Shown: in pieces, positions 1 through 8,507 of the stretch
Position numbering within the stretch: position 1 is the first letter of the stretch
Layout of the letters: each line of letters opens with the position of its first letter
From: Nitrospiraceae bacterium
GTDB taxonomy: Bacteria > Nitrospirota > Thermodesulfovibrionia > Thermodesulfovibrionales > Dissulfurispiraceae
Assembly: GCA_021371915.1 (NCBI GenBank)
Contig: JAJFVG010000053.1
Location: forward strand, 1 to 64,000
DNA: 64,000 nt
Direction of reading: 5' to 3'
Translations under genes and position numbers: made by a program
The notes under the pieces: generated by a model
Told to the model about the DNA's origin: nothing
Database searches by the model: none
The model's input: the letters and a program-made list of their open reading frames with translations, nothing else

Positions 1-894
1 TTAAAGGGCATTATCATCTACCTGTGAAAGCAGCTTCAGCAGATACTCTCCGTATCCATTTTTCTTGAGTGGTTCAGCCAGTTTGAGCAGACCGTCTTTG
101 TCAATATATCCCATCCTGTAGGCGATCTCTTCAATACAGGCGATCTTGAGTCCCTGCCGCTTTTCGACTGTTGATATGAACTCACCAGCCTCAAGCAGGC
201 TCTGGTGCGTGCCTGTATCAAGCCATGCGTATCCTCTGCCTAACAGCTCTACCCGCAGTCTGGATGCTTCGAGGTATCTGTTGTTAAGATCTGTTATCTC
301 GAGTTCACCGCGGCTGGACGGGTTTATGGATTTTGCAATGCTCACAACATCGCTGTCATAAAAATAGAGGCCGGTTACAGCATAGTTTGACTTGGGGTTG
401 GTCGGCTTCTCCTCTATGGAGAGCACATTGCCTTGCTGGTCGAACTCCAGGACTCCGAACTTTTCAGGATCAGTCACATAGTATCCGAATACAGTGGCGC
501 CGCCTTTTGTTGTGACATCAGAGGATGCCTTTTTCAGAAGTTCTGTAAGTCCGTGGCCGTAGAAGATATTATCACCCAGTACAAGGCAGACAGGACTGCC
601 TGCAATGAACTCCTCGCCAATGATGAATGATTCAGCTATTCCGTTTGGCGCGGCCTGTTCTTTGTAGCACAGGTTGAGGCCGTACTGGCTTCCGCTGCCG
701 AACAGCTCTTTGAACCTGTGCAGGTCCTGGGGGGTGGAGATTATCAATATGTCCTTTATGCCTGCGAGCATAAGCACTGACAAAGGATAGTAGATCATCG
801 GCTTGTCATAGATGGGAAGAAGCTGTTTGCAGATCGCCCTTGTTACAGGATACAGTCTTGTGCCGCTGCCGCCTGCCAGTATAATGCCTTTCAT
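1..894 (-). CDS. rfbA: glucose-1-phosphate thymidylyltransferase (RmlA/RfbA)
   Basis: Makes dTDP-glucose from dTTP and glucose-1-phosphate, the first step to dTDP-rhamnose and other deoxysugars for surface polysaccharide; cytoplasmic. The 297-residue protein opens with the nucleotidyltransferase signature [13 protein letters not shown] and has the sugar-binding EEKP segment near residue 160, the usual length for the family. The stop codon is at the first three bases of the window, so the gene is complete. It lies 67 bp downstream of the flavin oxidoreductase on the same strand. A 15-bp palindrome (927-941) and a TATAAT-like box (933-938, minus) in the gap could give it its own promoter. The rest of the rhamnose pathway (rfbBCD) is not in the window. 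Confidence 0.95.
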   Translation of the reverse strand: MKGIILAGGSGTRLYPVTRAICKQLLPIYDKPMIYYPLSVLMLAGIKDILIISTPQDLHRFKELFGSGSQYGLNLCYKEQAAPNGIAESFIIGEEFIAGSPVCLVLGDNIFYGHGLTELLKKASSDVTTKGGATVFGYYVTDPEKFGVLEFDQQGNVLSIEEKPTNPKSNYAVTGLYFYDSDVVSIAKSINPSSRGELEITDLNNRYLEASRLRVELLGRGYAWLDTGTHQSLLEAGEFISTVEKRQGLKIACIEEIAYRMGYIDKDGLLKLAEPLKKNGYGEYLLKLLSQVDDNAL

Positions 895-961
895 ATCGTG
901 TCGTCCCCTCTGTCCCGTTGATAGCGGAATATATTATATTCGTGAAAACAGGATACAGTAT

Positions 962-2047
962 TTAGTTCTTGAGCTGTGTGCAGCGTACAACATCAAGCTT
1001 TTGAAACCTCATGCAGCCATTGCAAGAGATGCAGTCAGCCTTTTCCTTGCCTGCCATCAGCTTGTTCGGCAGGTCAGGCTCCCGGATCAACGGCCTTGAT
1101 AGAGAAACAAGATCAGCAACGCCGCTTTTAAGCAGCTCCTGCATCTTGCTGAGGGATCTTATCCCGCCGACTAGCATTACAGGTATGCTGAGTTCTTTTT
1201 TTATCATGGCTGATGCGCTGCTGAAGTATGCCTCCTGTTCTTTTTGCAGTATGTTTGTCTGCGCTGTTTTTACGCCTGCTTCGTACATGCCGCCGCTCAC
1301 TTCTATGGCATCGAATCCGAGTATCTGGAGCTGTTTTGCTATCTTCACGCTGTCATGCGGAGTTATGCCGCCTTCAATGAAATCGGATGAATTGATCTTT
1401 ATTGCAAGTGGATAGCATTCGGTTGTTGCCGCACGGATTGATTTATGCACCTCTTCTATAAAGTGAAGCCTTCTTGCCTCATCACCTCCCCAGTAATCAT
1501 CCCTGCGGTTGGTGTGGGGCGAGAGAAAACCGCTTATCAGATACCCATGGGCGCCGTGCAGCTGTATGCCGTCAAAACCAGCCTGCATCGCCCTGCGGGC
1601 TGCATGTCCGAATGCATCCACAATCTCCCATATCTGCTCATTCGTCATCTCGCGCGGCGTGATTTTGGTTGAAGGATCGTAAACAGCAGACGGAGCTATC
1701 GGCAGTTCGCCTCCAAGCAGTTGAGGATAGCACTGCCTGCCCCCATGCACAAGCTGGATGAAAATTTTGGAGTCGTACTTGTGCACCTTATCGGTTATTT
1801 TTTTGAGGTTTTCGATGTAATGGTCATTATGTATGCAGACCATTTGCGGTACAGTTCTGCCGGATACATGAACCAGCGCATTGCCTGAAATTATCAGTCC
1901 TGCGCCGCCTTTGGCAAGGTCCTTATAAAAGCTTACAAGATAGTCAGTGGCAAGTCCGTCAATATCAGCGCGTTTTTCGTATGTGGCTGACCTGACGATC
2001 CGGTTTTTTATCTCCACGCCCTTTATGCTGTACGGAGTAAATAGCAT
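962..2047 (-). CDS. NADH:flavin oxidoreductase, Old Yellow Enzyme family
   Basis: A single FMN-binding TIM-barrel of 361 residues related to Old Yellow Enzyme and the N-terminal half of 2,4-dienoyl-CoA reductase. Visible marks are LFTPYSIKGVEIKNRIV at the N-terminus, HGAHGYLISGFLSPHTNRR in the middle (active-site and FMN region) and a C-terminal CISCNGC cluster that could be a remnant of, or a ligand set for, an iron-sulfur site. I start at the ATG at 2047 because upstream in-frame codons lie inside pdxA; the gap to pdxA is then 8 bp. The real substrate, probably an enone or enoate, cannot be told. It shares an operon with pdxA, lolA and ftsK. Confidence 0.85.
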   Translation of the reverse strand: MLFTPYSIKGVEIKNRIVRSATYEKRADIDGLATDYLVSFYKDLAKGGAGLIISGNALVHVSGRTVPQMVCIHNDHYIENLKKITDKVHKYDSKIFIQLVHGGRQCYPQLLGGELPIAPSAVYDPSTKITPREMTNEQIWEIVDAFGHAARRAMQAGFDGIQLHGAHGYLISGFLSPHTNRRDDYWGGDEARRLHFIEEVHKSIRAATTECYPLAIKINSSDFIEGGITPHDSVKIAKQLQILGFDAIEVSGGMYEAGVKTAQTNILQKEQEAYFSSASAMIKKELSIPVMLVGGIRSLSKMQELLKSGVADLVSLSRPLIREPDLPNKLMAGKEKADCISCNGCMRFQKLDVVRCTQLKN

Positions 2048-2055
2048 CACTGCTC

Positions 2056-3009
2056 CTATTGAATTTTCAGTCTCGATGCTGTTAACGCTGCTTCTATCAT
2101 GCTCGATGGATCGGCCTTTGCTGTCCATGCAATATCAAACGCAGTGCCATGGTCAGGAGATGTCCTGATGATAGGCAAGCCCACTGTTATGTTTACTCCC
2201 GTGTCAAATGCTATCATCTTTAACGGTATCAGCCCCTGGTCATGATACATGCAGACTATTATATCAAAATCTCCCCTGTACGCCTTGTGAAAGAGCGTAT
2301 CAGCAGGCAGCGGGCCTGACACATTGTATCCGGCCTCTTTTGCCCTGCTTACGGCAGGCAGTATATGCTCCTGCTCCTCATTGCCGAACATGCCTGATTC
2401 ACCTGCATGTGGATTGAGAGCTGCAACAGCGATTCTCGGCGCATCTATGCCGAACATTTTGCAGGCTCTTTGCGCCATATTGATGGTTTTGAAAACAGCT
2501 TCACTGTTTATCATGCGCACAGCATTTAAGAGTGATTCATGTATTGTCACGAGTATGACCCTCAGCGGTCCGCCAGTTAGCATCATTGCAAAGTCTTTTG
2601 TACAGGTAAGTTCAGCGAGCATTTCAGTATGACCCGGCCACGGCAGACCGGCAAGATGCAAGGACTCTTTTGAGATCGGGGCTGTTACAATTGCGTCCAC
2701 CTCTTTGTTCATCGCAAGCTCAACAGCCTTTCTTATGCTCCCAGCTGCTATGGCGCCGCCCCCTGAACTCGGCTTGTTTTGTGCGATCTCGATAAGGTTA
2801 ATGGAATCTGGATGGATTAAGCTGATATCCTGCGGCAGCTCTGCCACGGAAAGCAGATTCATGGCCATTTGCAGCACAGCGCTGTCACATACGAGGACAG
2901 GGCTCATGGAACTGCGTATATCATCAGACAACGCTGCGCGCAGCATTATCTCAGGCCCTATGCCGGCGGGATCGCCGGATGTGAAGGCTATTTTCTTCTT
3001 CCTGCTCAT
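2056..3009 (-). CDS. pdxA: 4-hydroxythreonine-4-phosphate dehydrogenase
   Basis: Oxidises 4-phosphohydroxy-L-threonine in the DXP-dependent pyridoxal-5-phosphate pathway; cytoplasmic, metal- and NAD-dependent. The 317-residue protein begins with FTSGDPAGIGPEI, carries the substrate loop LPWPGHTEMLAELT and the metal-binding histidine regions NPHAGESGMFG and MYHDQGLIPLKM, and ends with SPDHGTAFDIA, all hallmarks of PdxA. The ATG at 3009 starts one base after the lolA stop codon, which decides the start over an in-frame upstream ATG inside lolA. Alternative PdxA2-like substrates cannot be excluded, but the motif set fits the canonical enzyme. Confidence 0.95.
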   Translation of the reverse strand: MSRKKKIAFTSGDPAGIGPEIMLRAALSDDIRSSMSPVLVCDSAVLQMAMNLLSVAELPQDISLIHPDSINLIEIAQNKPSSGGGAIAAGSIRKAVELAMNKEVDAIVTAPISKESLHLAGLPWPGHTEMLAELTCTKDFAMMLTGGPLRVILVTIHESLLNAVRMINSEAVFKTINMAQRACKMFGIDAPRIAVAALNPHAGESGMFGNEEQEHILPAVSRAKEAGYNVSGPLPADTLFHKAYRGDFDIIVCMYHDQGLIPLKMIAFDTGVNITVGLPIIRTSPDHGTAFDIAWTAKADPSSMIEAALTASRLKIQ

Positions 3010-3010
3010 A

Positions 3011-3628
3011 TCAGTTGCGAATGACTGTGACTCCCTCAGGAGCGATGAAATCAAAGAGGCTGTCTTTTATACCGGTGTCGGTTTTTATGCTGCTGAGGTT
3101 TATCTCTGTCCTGTTGGAACGGTTGTCTGTTATGACCATGGACTTGATCGGAAAGTCTCCATCACCTGCTGTTATTTCTATTGATGTTATATTGCCCATC
3201 TGCCTTTTCGGCTTTAGTATGAGCTTGCCATCCTTTTCTGTTGTGATGAATTCATTCTTTATCTTTCCAAATCCGCCAAGCAGCGCAATCGGCGCCTGTC
3301 CATAGGTTGCGCTGTCGAATCTCGAAACAAATGCCTGCTTCTCGGTTTTCTGGTAGATTGTTATTTCATCTTTGATGACATATATTGTCTGCGGTTTTTC
3401 AGTAAGGTATTCCCACTTCATCCTGGGCGGTTTTATGAAGAAACGGCCCTTGTATGTATCCGTTCTTTTGAGGTCTTTGATATAGCTCTTCTGCACGAAA
3501 TTGCCTCTGATATCCTTTAGCCTGATGTAAGAGTCCTGTATCGCATCCGCTATGTCCTGCTGTGCTGATGCAGGCGCAGCAGCGAAGAAGATGATAAGCG
3601 CTGATAGCAGAAAATTTGTGATACGCAA
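3011..3628 (-). CDS. lolA: outer-membrane lipoprotein carrier protein LolA
   Basis: Periplasmic chaperone that ferries lipoproteins from LolCDE to the outer membrane. The 205-residue product has a clear Sec signal peptide ending around ASA-QQ (residue 22) followed by the LolA fold: DSYIRLKDIRGNFVQ, the short PPRMKWEYL strand and a C-terminal DFIAPEGVTVI strand. It sits one base after ftsK and one base before pdxA, so the operon is translationally tight. The ftsK-lolA order is common in Gram-negative genomes. Its presence supports a diderm envelope; several lipoproteins encoded in this window would be clients. Confidence 0.92.
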   Translation of the reverse strand: MRITNFLLSALIIFFAAAPASAQQDIADAIQDSYIRLKDIRGNFVQKSYIKDLKRTDTYKGRFFIKPPRMKWEYLTEKPQTIYVIKDEITIYQKTEKQAFVSRFDSATYGQAPIALLGGFGKIKNEFITTEKDGKLILKPKRQMGNITSIEITAGDGDFPIKSMVITDNRSNRTEINLSSIKTDTGIKDSLFDFIAPEGVTVIRN

Positions 3629-3629
3629 A

Positions 3630-5714
3630 TCAGAACCTCCTTAAAAAATCTCTCGGTTTGCCGGCGCCCTTGGGAGGGCCTACAAGACCGTCTTCTTCAA
3701 ACAGCTCCATGATCCTGGCTGCACGGTTGTACCCTATCTTGAATCTGCGCTGTATTGATGATATGGAAATCTCCCCGACTGACTCTGCAAAGTCTATTGC
3801 CTTCTGGTAGAACTCGTCCCTTTCATCAGAGTCAGCTGAATCGGATGAATGTGAAGCTGCAAGCACAAGACTGTTGAATGTAGAGTAGTCAGGGCTCCTC
3901 TGCGCCCTTGCAAAGTCTGTAACAGCGCGCACCTCTGCATCGCTCACAAAAGCGCCATGTATGCGCATTATCTTGAGGCCCGGTACCATGAAGAGCATGT
4001 CTCCCATGCCGAGCAGCTGTTCAGCGCCCTGGGCATCCAGTATTGTGCGCGAGTCTATCCTTGATGTGACCTGGAAGGATATTCTCGCAGGGAAGTTTGC
4101 CTTGATGAGTCCTGTTATGACGTCGACCGAAGGCCTCTGTGTTGCGAGTATCAGGTGTATGCCTGATGCGCGCGCCATCTGCGCAAGCCTGGCTATCGCG
4201 TTTTCAACATCATTGGGAGCTGTGAACATAAGGTCAGCCAGTTCGTCTATGAAGACCACTATGTAGGGCAGCCGGTCTTCTTCTTCAACGTTTTTGTTGT
4301 ATGACTCTATGTTCCTTGCGCCTTTTTCAGCAATAAGCCTGTATCTTCTCTCCATCTCTATCACCATTTTTTTGAGCGCATCAGAAGCCTCTTTGGGGCT
4401 TGTTATGACTGGTGATATCAAATGCGGTATGTCGGAGTATGATGAGAGCTCGAGCAATTTAGGATCGATCATAAGCATTTTGACCTGGTCAGGGGAGGCC
4501 TTGTACAGCAGGCTCATTATCATGGAGTTGATTGACACGCTCTTGCCAGAGCCTGTTGCTCCGGCAACAAGCAGGTGGGGCATCTTTGCAAGATCAGTCA
4601 CAATCGGCGTGCCGAATATATCCTTGCCGAGCGCAAGCGACAGCAGGGAAGGGCTCCTCTGGAAAGAGTCTGAGGCTATAATCTCCTTGAGGGTTACTGT
4701 TGCGCGCTGCTTGTTGGGCACTTCTATGCCGATTGCTGCCTTGCCTGCTATGGGATATACCCTTATGCTCTGCGCACGCAAGGCAAGGGCAAGGTCATCT
4801 GAGAGAGAGACGATCCTGTTTATCTTGACTCCTGCTGCTGGTTCGAATTCGAACATTGTCACAATAGGGCCGGGATATGCCTGCTTGATCTTTCCGCTCA
4901 CTCCAAAGTCAGACAGCTTGCGTTCAAGTCCGGCAGCAGCTGCTGACAGGTCTTCTCTTGAAGGCTCTGGTATATCGTCAGGGTCGCTCAAAAAATCCGT
5001 AGACGGCATCTCGTATCCATCAGAGCCGACTGCTTTTACTGGTGCAGCTTGTCTCATACCAGCGCTCTTGCGGGGAGTGACTATAAAGATATCCTCTTCA
5101 TCATCAGCAGCAGTGGTCTCATCAGCTTCATCTTCGTCAAATGTCCTGTTGGCTGCTGATCTCTTTTTGCGTTTTTCCTTCTCTTTCGGACTGAGTGCAG
5201 TGAATATGGAAACAGGACTCATTATTATGATGGATGTGGCTAAAAAGGCGATGCATATTATTGATGCGCCGAGCTTTGACACAAGGCCAGAGAGCAGATC
5301 AGACAGTCCGAATCCGGCAAGTCCTCCAGGGGCCTCCATCACTGAAGGAAGGTATTCCGATATGAGCTGAAGCGCCATTGAAAATGCAATTATGAAAAGC
5401 GCAGCGCCGGCCATCTGTAGTTTGTAAACAGGTCTGCCGAGTATCTTCATAAGCCCGTAAAATATGGCGAATGCTGTAAATACGTATCCTGAAAGACCGA
5501 TGAGCGACATTATGGCGTCAGCAAGGTATGCTCCGGTTATGCCGCCATAATTTGAGGATGGTTTTGGAGAGTATACAAACAACGAACTGTCCCATCTGTT
5601 GTAACTCAGCAGGCTTACAAGCAGATAAAGGCATCCCAGGATGATCAGCACTCCTGCGATCTCCTGAAGCCGCTTGCCTGATTTTATGGGTGATGTATAG
5701 TCGCTCTCGGGCAT
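3630..5714 (-). CDS. ftsK: DNA translocase FtsK/SpoIIIE
   Basis: Septum-anchored hexameric motor that pumps chromosome ends and activates dimer resolution at division. The 694-residue protein has about four or five N-terminal membrane segments (residues 15-175), a short acidic linker, the alpha/beta motor with Walker A GATGSGKSVS and Walker B YIVVFIDELADLM, and a C-terminal winged-helix gamma domain (SISSIQRRFKIGYNRAARIM) that reads polar KOPS-type sites. The linker is much shorter than in E. coli FtsK. It starts 22 bp after uppP and ends one base before lolA. Confidence 0.97.
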   Translation of the reverse strand: MPESDYTSPIKSGKRLQEIAGVLIILGCLYLLVSLLSYNRWDSSLFVYSPKPSSNYGGITGAYLADAIMSLIGLSGYVFTAFAIFYGLMKILGRPVYKLQMAGAALFIIAFSMALQLISEYLPSVMEAPGGLAGFGLSDLLSGLVSKLGASIICIAFLATSIIIMSPVSIFTALSPKEKEKRKKRSAANRTFDEDEADETTAADDEEDIFIVTPRKSAGMRQAAPVKAVGSDGYEMPSTDFLSDPDDIPEPSREDLSAAAAGLERKLSDFGVSGKIKQAYPGPIVTMFEFEPAAGVKINRIVSLSDDLALALRAQSIRVYPIAGKAAIGIEVPNKQRATVTLKEIIASDSFQRSPSLLSLALGKDIFGTPIVTDLAKMPHLLVAGATGSGKSVSINSMIMSLLYKASPDQVKMLMIDPKLLELSSYSDIPHLISPVITSPKEASDALKKMVIEMERRYRLIAEKGARNIESYNKNVEEEDRLPYIVVFIDELADLMFTAPNDVENAIARLAQMARASGIHLILATQRPSVDVITGLIKANFPARISFQVTSRIDSRTILDAQGAEQLLGMGDMLFMVPGLKIMRIHGAFVSDAEVRAVTDFARAQRSPDYSTFNSLVLAASHSSDSADSDERDEFYQKAIDFAESVGEISISSIQRRFKIGYNRAARIMELFEEDGLVGPPKGAGKPRDFLRRF

Positions 5715-5736
5715 ATACGCTCCTGTCAGGACTATT

Positions 5737-6516
5737 TTACATTAAAAGGAATGCTAATAAAATAGCTCCTGCAAGGGCCAGTCTGTAATAGATGAAGATG
5801 TTGAGCGGATGCTTTTTAAGAAAGCTCATTAAAAACTTAATCGCAAAGAGTCCTGATATAAAAGATGCTGTGAACCCGACAGCCACAAGCCAGACATCCA
5901 GCTGCTCAGGCGCTTTTATCATATGCCTTGTCTCAAGCATTGCGGCTCCGGCAATTGCCGGGGTTGAGAGCAAAAAAGAGAACCTTGCAGCGCTTGGCCT
6001 GTCAAACTTTCTGAACAGGCCTGCGGAAATGGTTATGCCGGATCTGGATATGCCTGGAATGAGCGCAACAGCCTGGGCAATGCCTATAAATATGGCATCA
6101 AATAATCCCGGCTTGCTGCTGCTTGAATGTTTTGCACCATATTTCTCAGCTGCAAACATTATGACGCTGCCTGCAACAAGGGCTGCTGCTATGTATCCGG
6201 GATTTCTGAGGCTGCCCTCGATAATATCCTTGAAGAATATCCCTACAAGGCCTGCCGGTATTGTACCGATCATGAGCAGCATCAGGAGCCTTCTGTCGCT
6301 CATGAGCATATTGATCCAGTCCTTGTAAAAGCAGAAGAGCAGAGAGCAGAGTGTGCCTGCATGAAGCGCGATGTCGAATGAAAGAGAATCAAGCTGTCCT
6401 GCCCAGTCGAAAAACTTCGGCATAAGTATAAGATGAGCAGTGCTGCTGATCGGAAAAAACTCGGTAAGCCCCTGAACTATGCCCATGAAAAAGGCCTTTA
6501 CAAGCTCCATGTCCAT
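5737..6516 (-). CDS. uppP: undecaprenyl-diphosphatase UppP/BacA
   Basis: Integral membrane phosphatase that recycles undecaprenyl pyrophosphate to the monophosphate carrier used for peptidoglycan and O-antigen; loss or excess changes bacitracin sensitivity. The 259-residue protein is almost entirely hydrophobic and shows both signature motifs, GLTEFFPISSTAHLIL near the N-terminus and PGISRSGITISAGL in the second half, which hold the catalytic Glu, Ser and Arg. It is the first gene of the minus-strand operon with ftsK, lolA and pdxA. An AAGGA box lies about 10 bases before the ATG; a second ATG two codons later is also possible. Confidence 0.95.
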   Translation of the reverse strand: MDMELVKAFFMGIVQGLTEFFPISSTAHLILMPKFFDWAGQLDSLSFDIALHAGTLCSLLFCFYKDWINMLMSDRRLLMLLMIGTIPAGLVGIFFKDIIEGSLRNPGYIAAALVAGSVIMFAAEKYGAKHSSSSKPGLFDAIFIGIAQAVALIPGISRSGITISAGLFRKFDRPSAARFSFLLSTPAIAGAAMLETRHMIKAPEQLDVWLVAVGFTASFISGLFAIKFLMSFLKKHPLNIFIYYRLALAGAILLAFLLM

Positions 6517-6644
6517 TATGTCAGATTCCTTTTAAGCGAGTTGGCAGTATGAAAAAAACAGGTGCGGCGCAATAAATGCATCAGGTAAGCCTATTACAAA
6601 AAGCGCATAAAAAGCAAGGCAAACAACCAAGCTGAATAATGCGA

Positions 6645-6671
6645 TTGATTTTTTTGAAGATAACATATAAT
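6645..6671 (+). promoter_or_regulatory. candidate sigma-70 promoter of the PilZ-like gene
   Basis: A perfect TATAAT (6666-6671) follows a TTGATT box (6645-6650) at a short 15-base spacing, about 40 bases before the ATG at 6713. The -10 is convincing; the -35 and its spacing are not optimal. Confidence 0.45.
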
Positions 6672-6712
6672 CTTTAATTCATCAGTTTAAAAACGGGGGC
6701 CAGCAGAGAAAA

Positions 6713-7306
6713 ATGGAAAAAAAATCAGATGCGGGCATCAGAAGAAAAAAACGTTACAATCATGTCTCCATAAGCGTTAAGATCAAGACCGAAAGCGGCT
6801 GGGAAGAGGTGAAGGCGCTTGACTGGAATGAAGACGGATTCAACTTCTTCATAAACCGGGAGCTTGCGGACAAAACCCAGACATTCAGAAAAAGCGTCAA
6901 GCCGTTTGATGCGGAGGTGCGATGGGGCTACAAGAATGACGATCAGAATGTGATCCTCGAACTCATACTCAACGGACTTCTCTTCGAACAGATCAAAAAC
7001 AGACAGGCAGATAGGGAGATGAGCAGGCTTGTGCTTGAGATTTCGCGCCAGCAGTCCAGGATACTCGAAAAGATGAGGCTGCTTGAGACCTTGGGGTATG
7101 AGGTTGATGATGACAAGCTGCTCGAAATGATAGCCAAATACAGGGCTGAAAATCCTCTCTTCCGCTATGGTGTGAGGGTGGAGTCAGCAGAGTGGAAGCA
7201 TATAGTGACAGAAACCCTGAAGATATCCTCTGTTGTGATGGACCTGGACAATGTCGGACGGGCTCTTTCCGGTTTCAACAAACCAGCCGATGACGCCAGG
7301 GACTGA
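6713..7306 (+). CDS. PilZ-like domain protein with C-terminal helical region
   Basis: A soluble 197-residue protein. The N-terminus looks like a divergent PilZ domain: a basic RRKKRYNH stretch (residues 10-17, in the position of RxxxR) followed by DWNEDGF (about 39-45) where PilZ has (D/N)xSxxG. The serine is replaced, so cyclic-di-GMP binding is uncertain. Residues 95-135 are strongly heptad-like and could form a coiled coil (EISRQQSRILEKMRLLETLG). It stands alone on the plus strand between the uppP operon and the kinase cluster, whose HD-GYP regulator makes a cyclic-di-GMP link plausible. The function is unknown. Confidence 0.6.
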   Translation: MEKKSDAGIRRKKRYNHVSISVKIKTESGWEEVKALDWNEDGFNFFINRELADKTQTFRKSVKPFDAEVRWGYKNDDQNVILELILNGLLFEQIKNRQADREMSRLVLEISRQQSRILEKMRLLETLGYEVDDDKLLEMIAKYRAENPLFRYGVRVESAEWKHIVTETLKISSVVMDLDNVGRALSGFNKPADDARD

Positions 7307-7322
7307 AAAAATCTGCAATCAA

Positions 7323-8507
7323 TTAAAGGTCGAATCTGTCCTTTTCCGCAAGCGCCTTCAGGTCTGTTGTTATCTCTTTTGAGAACGGGTTAAGCTCCCA
7401 GGCCTTTTTCATGGACTGGATCGCCTTGTCCTTTACGCCCATTTCGATGTATGCCTTGCCCATGTTGTAATAAATTGCCGCATTGTTTGGTGTTATGCGC
7501 AGCATGTTTTGATAGACATCGAGTGCTTCCTGTGTCTTTCCTGTCTTTCTGTACGCATCAGCCAGGCTGAACATTATCTTTATGTCGTGCGGATTTTTCT
7601 GATGCGCCTTAAGCAGCATATCCAGCGCCTTTTCATTGTCATTCTTTGCGAGCAGCATCTCTCCGATAAGATGGCTCGATGTTGAGAGGTCTTCCCTGAC
7701 ATTTGCTATTGCGTCTTTGAGAAGAGTCTCGGCTTTTTCAGTTGCGCCTGCATTGGAGTATAGCTTGCTCAGCGCTATCAGCCTGTCCGTGCTGCCCGGG
7801 CTTATATTGTGGGCCTGTTCATAGTACATGATGGCTGTTTTGATATCGCCGATCTGCTCATATATTTCTCCAAGAGCGTTATATGCCTTCACAAAAAGAG
7901 GTTTCTTCTCGATTGCATCTTTGAAGTATGCTATGGCTTTTTCAACTTCGCCCTTTGCCAATGCCATTTGCCCCTGGCTCTGCGCGATTACCGGGCTCTC
8001 AGGCGCCAGTTCGGCAGCTTTTTTGAGCGCCTCTTCAGCCTCAGGCAGTGACCTTGCGCTCAGCAGACTGCGAAAGCTCTTGAGATAGACTTCGACATTT
8101 GATGGATTGTATTTTTTGTTCAGGACCTTTGCTATCTTGTCTTCCAGTGTTGCCAGCAAAAAGGGTTTTATTATATATTCGTCAGCGCCGTGTTCGGCAA
8201 CCTTTGCAACAACATCCCTTGTTGTTTCGGCAGTTACGAATATAAAACTCACATTGTCATACTTCCTGTTTGTCCTTACTGTATTGAACAGCTCTGTGCC
8301 GGACATCTCCGGCATATTCACATCGCATATCACGAGGTCGATTTTTGTGTTGTTTATATAGTCGAGCGCGCTTCTGCCGTTGTCTGCTGAAAGCACATTC
8401 TTGAATCCGATCTTGCCCATCATGTGTTTGATTGTCGAGCGCATTGAGGCTTCATCATCAACGACAAGGCAACTTATAGTGAGGTACTTGATAGGTACCG
8501 CTGTCAT
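7323..8507 (-). CDS. response regulator receiver protein with TPR array
   Basis: A 394-residue CheY-like receiver fused to tetratricopeptide repeats. The receiver (residues 10-130) has the acidic pair at 17-18, the phosphoacceptor D62 in CDVNMPEMSG and a conserved lysine in IIKPFLL. From about residue 150 to the end there are roughly six TPR units (for example ALGEIYEQIGDIKTAIMYYEQA and YYNMGKAYIEMGVKDKAIQS). There is no DNA-binding or enzymatic output domain, so output is probably protein-protein contact. Its ATG overlaps the stop of the histidine kinase gene by 4 bp, marking the two as cognate partners. Confidence 0.88.
   Translation of the reverse strand: MTAVPIKYLTISCLVVDDEASMRSTIKHMMGKIGFKNVLSADNGRSALDYINNTKIDLVICDVNMPEMSGTELFNTVRTNRKYDNVSFIFVTAETTRDVVAKVAEHGADEYIIKPFLLATLEDKIAKVLNKKYNPSNVEVYLKSFRSLLSARSLPEAEEALKKAAELAPESPVIAQSQGQMALAKGEVEKAIAYFKDAIEKKPLFVKAYNALGEIYEQIGDIKTAIMYYEQAHNISPGSTDRLIALSKLYSNAGATEKAETLLKDAIANVREDLSTSSHLIGEMLLAKNDNEKALDMLLKAHQKNPHDIKIMFSLADAYRKTGKTQEALDVYQNMLRITPNNAAIYYNMGKAYIEMGVKDKAIQSMKKAWELNPFSKEITTDLKALAEKDRFDL

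Noticed and set aside
4294-5370. Long plus-strand open frame antisense to ftsK
   Set aside because: It lies wholly inside ftsK, has low-complexity Ser/Ile-rich sequence, no ribosome-binding site and no family likeness; it is a codon-bias shadow.
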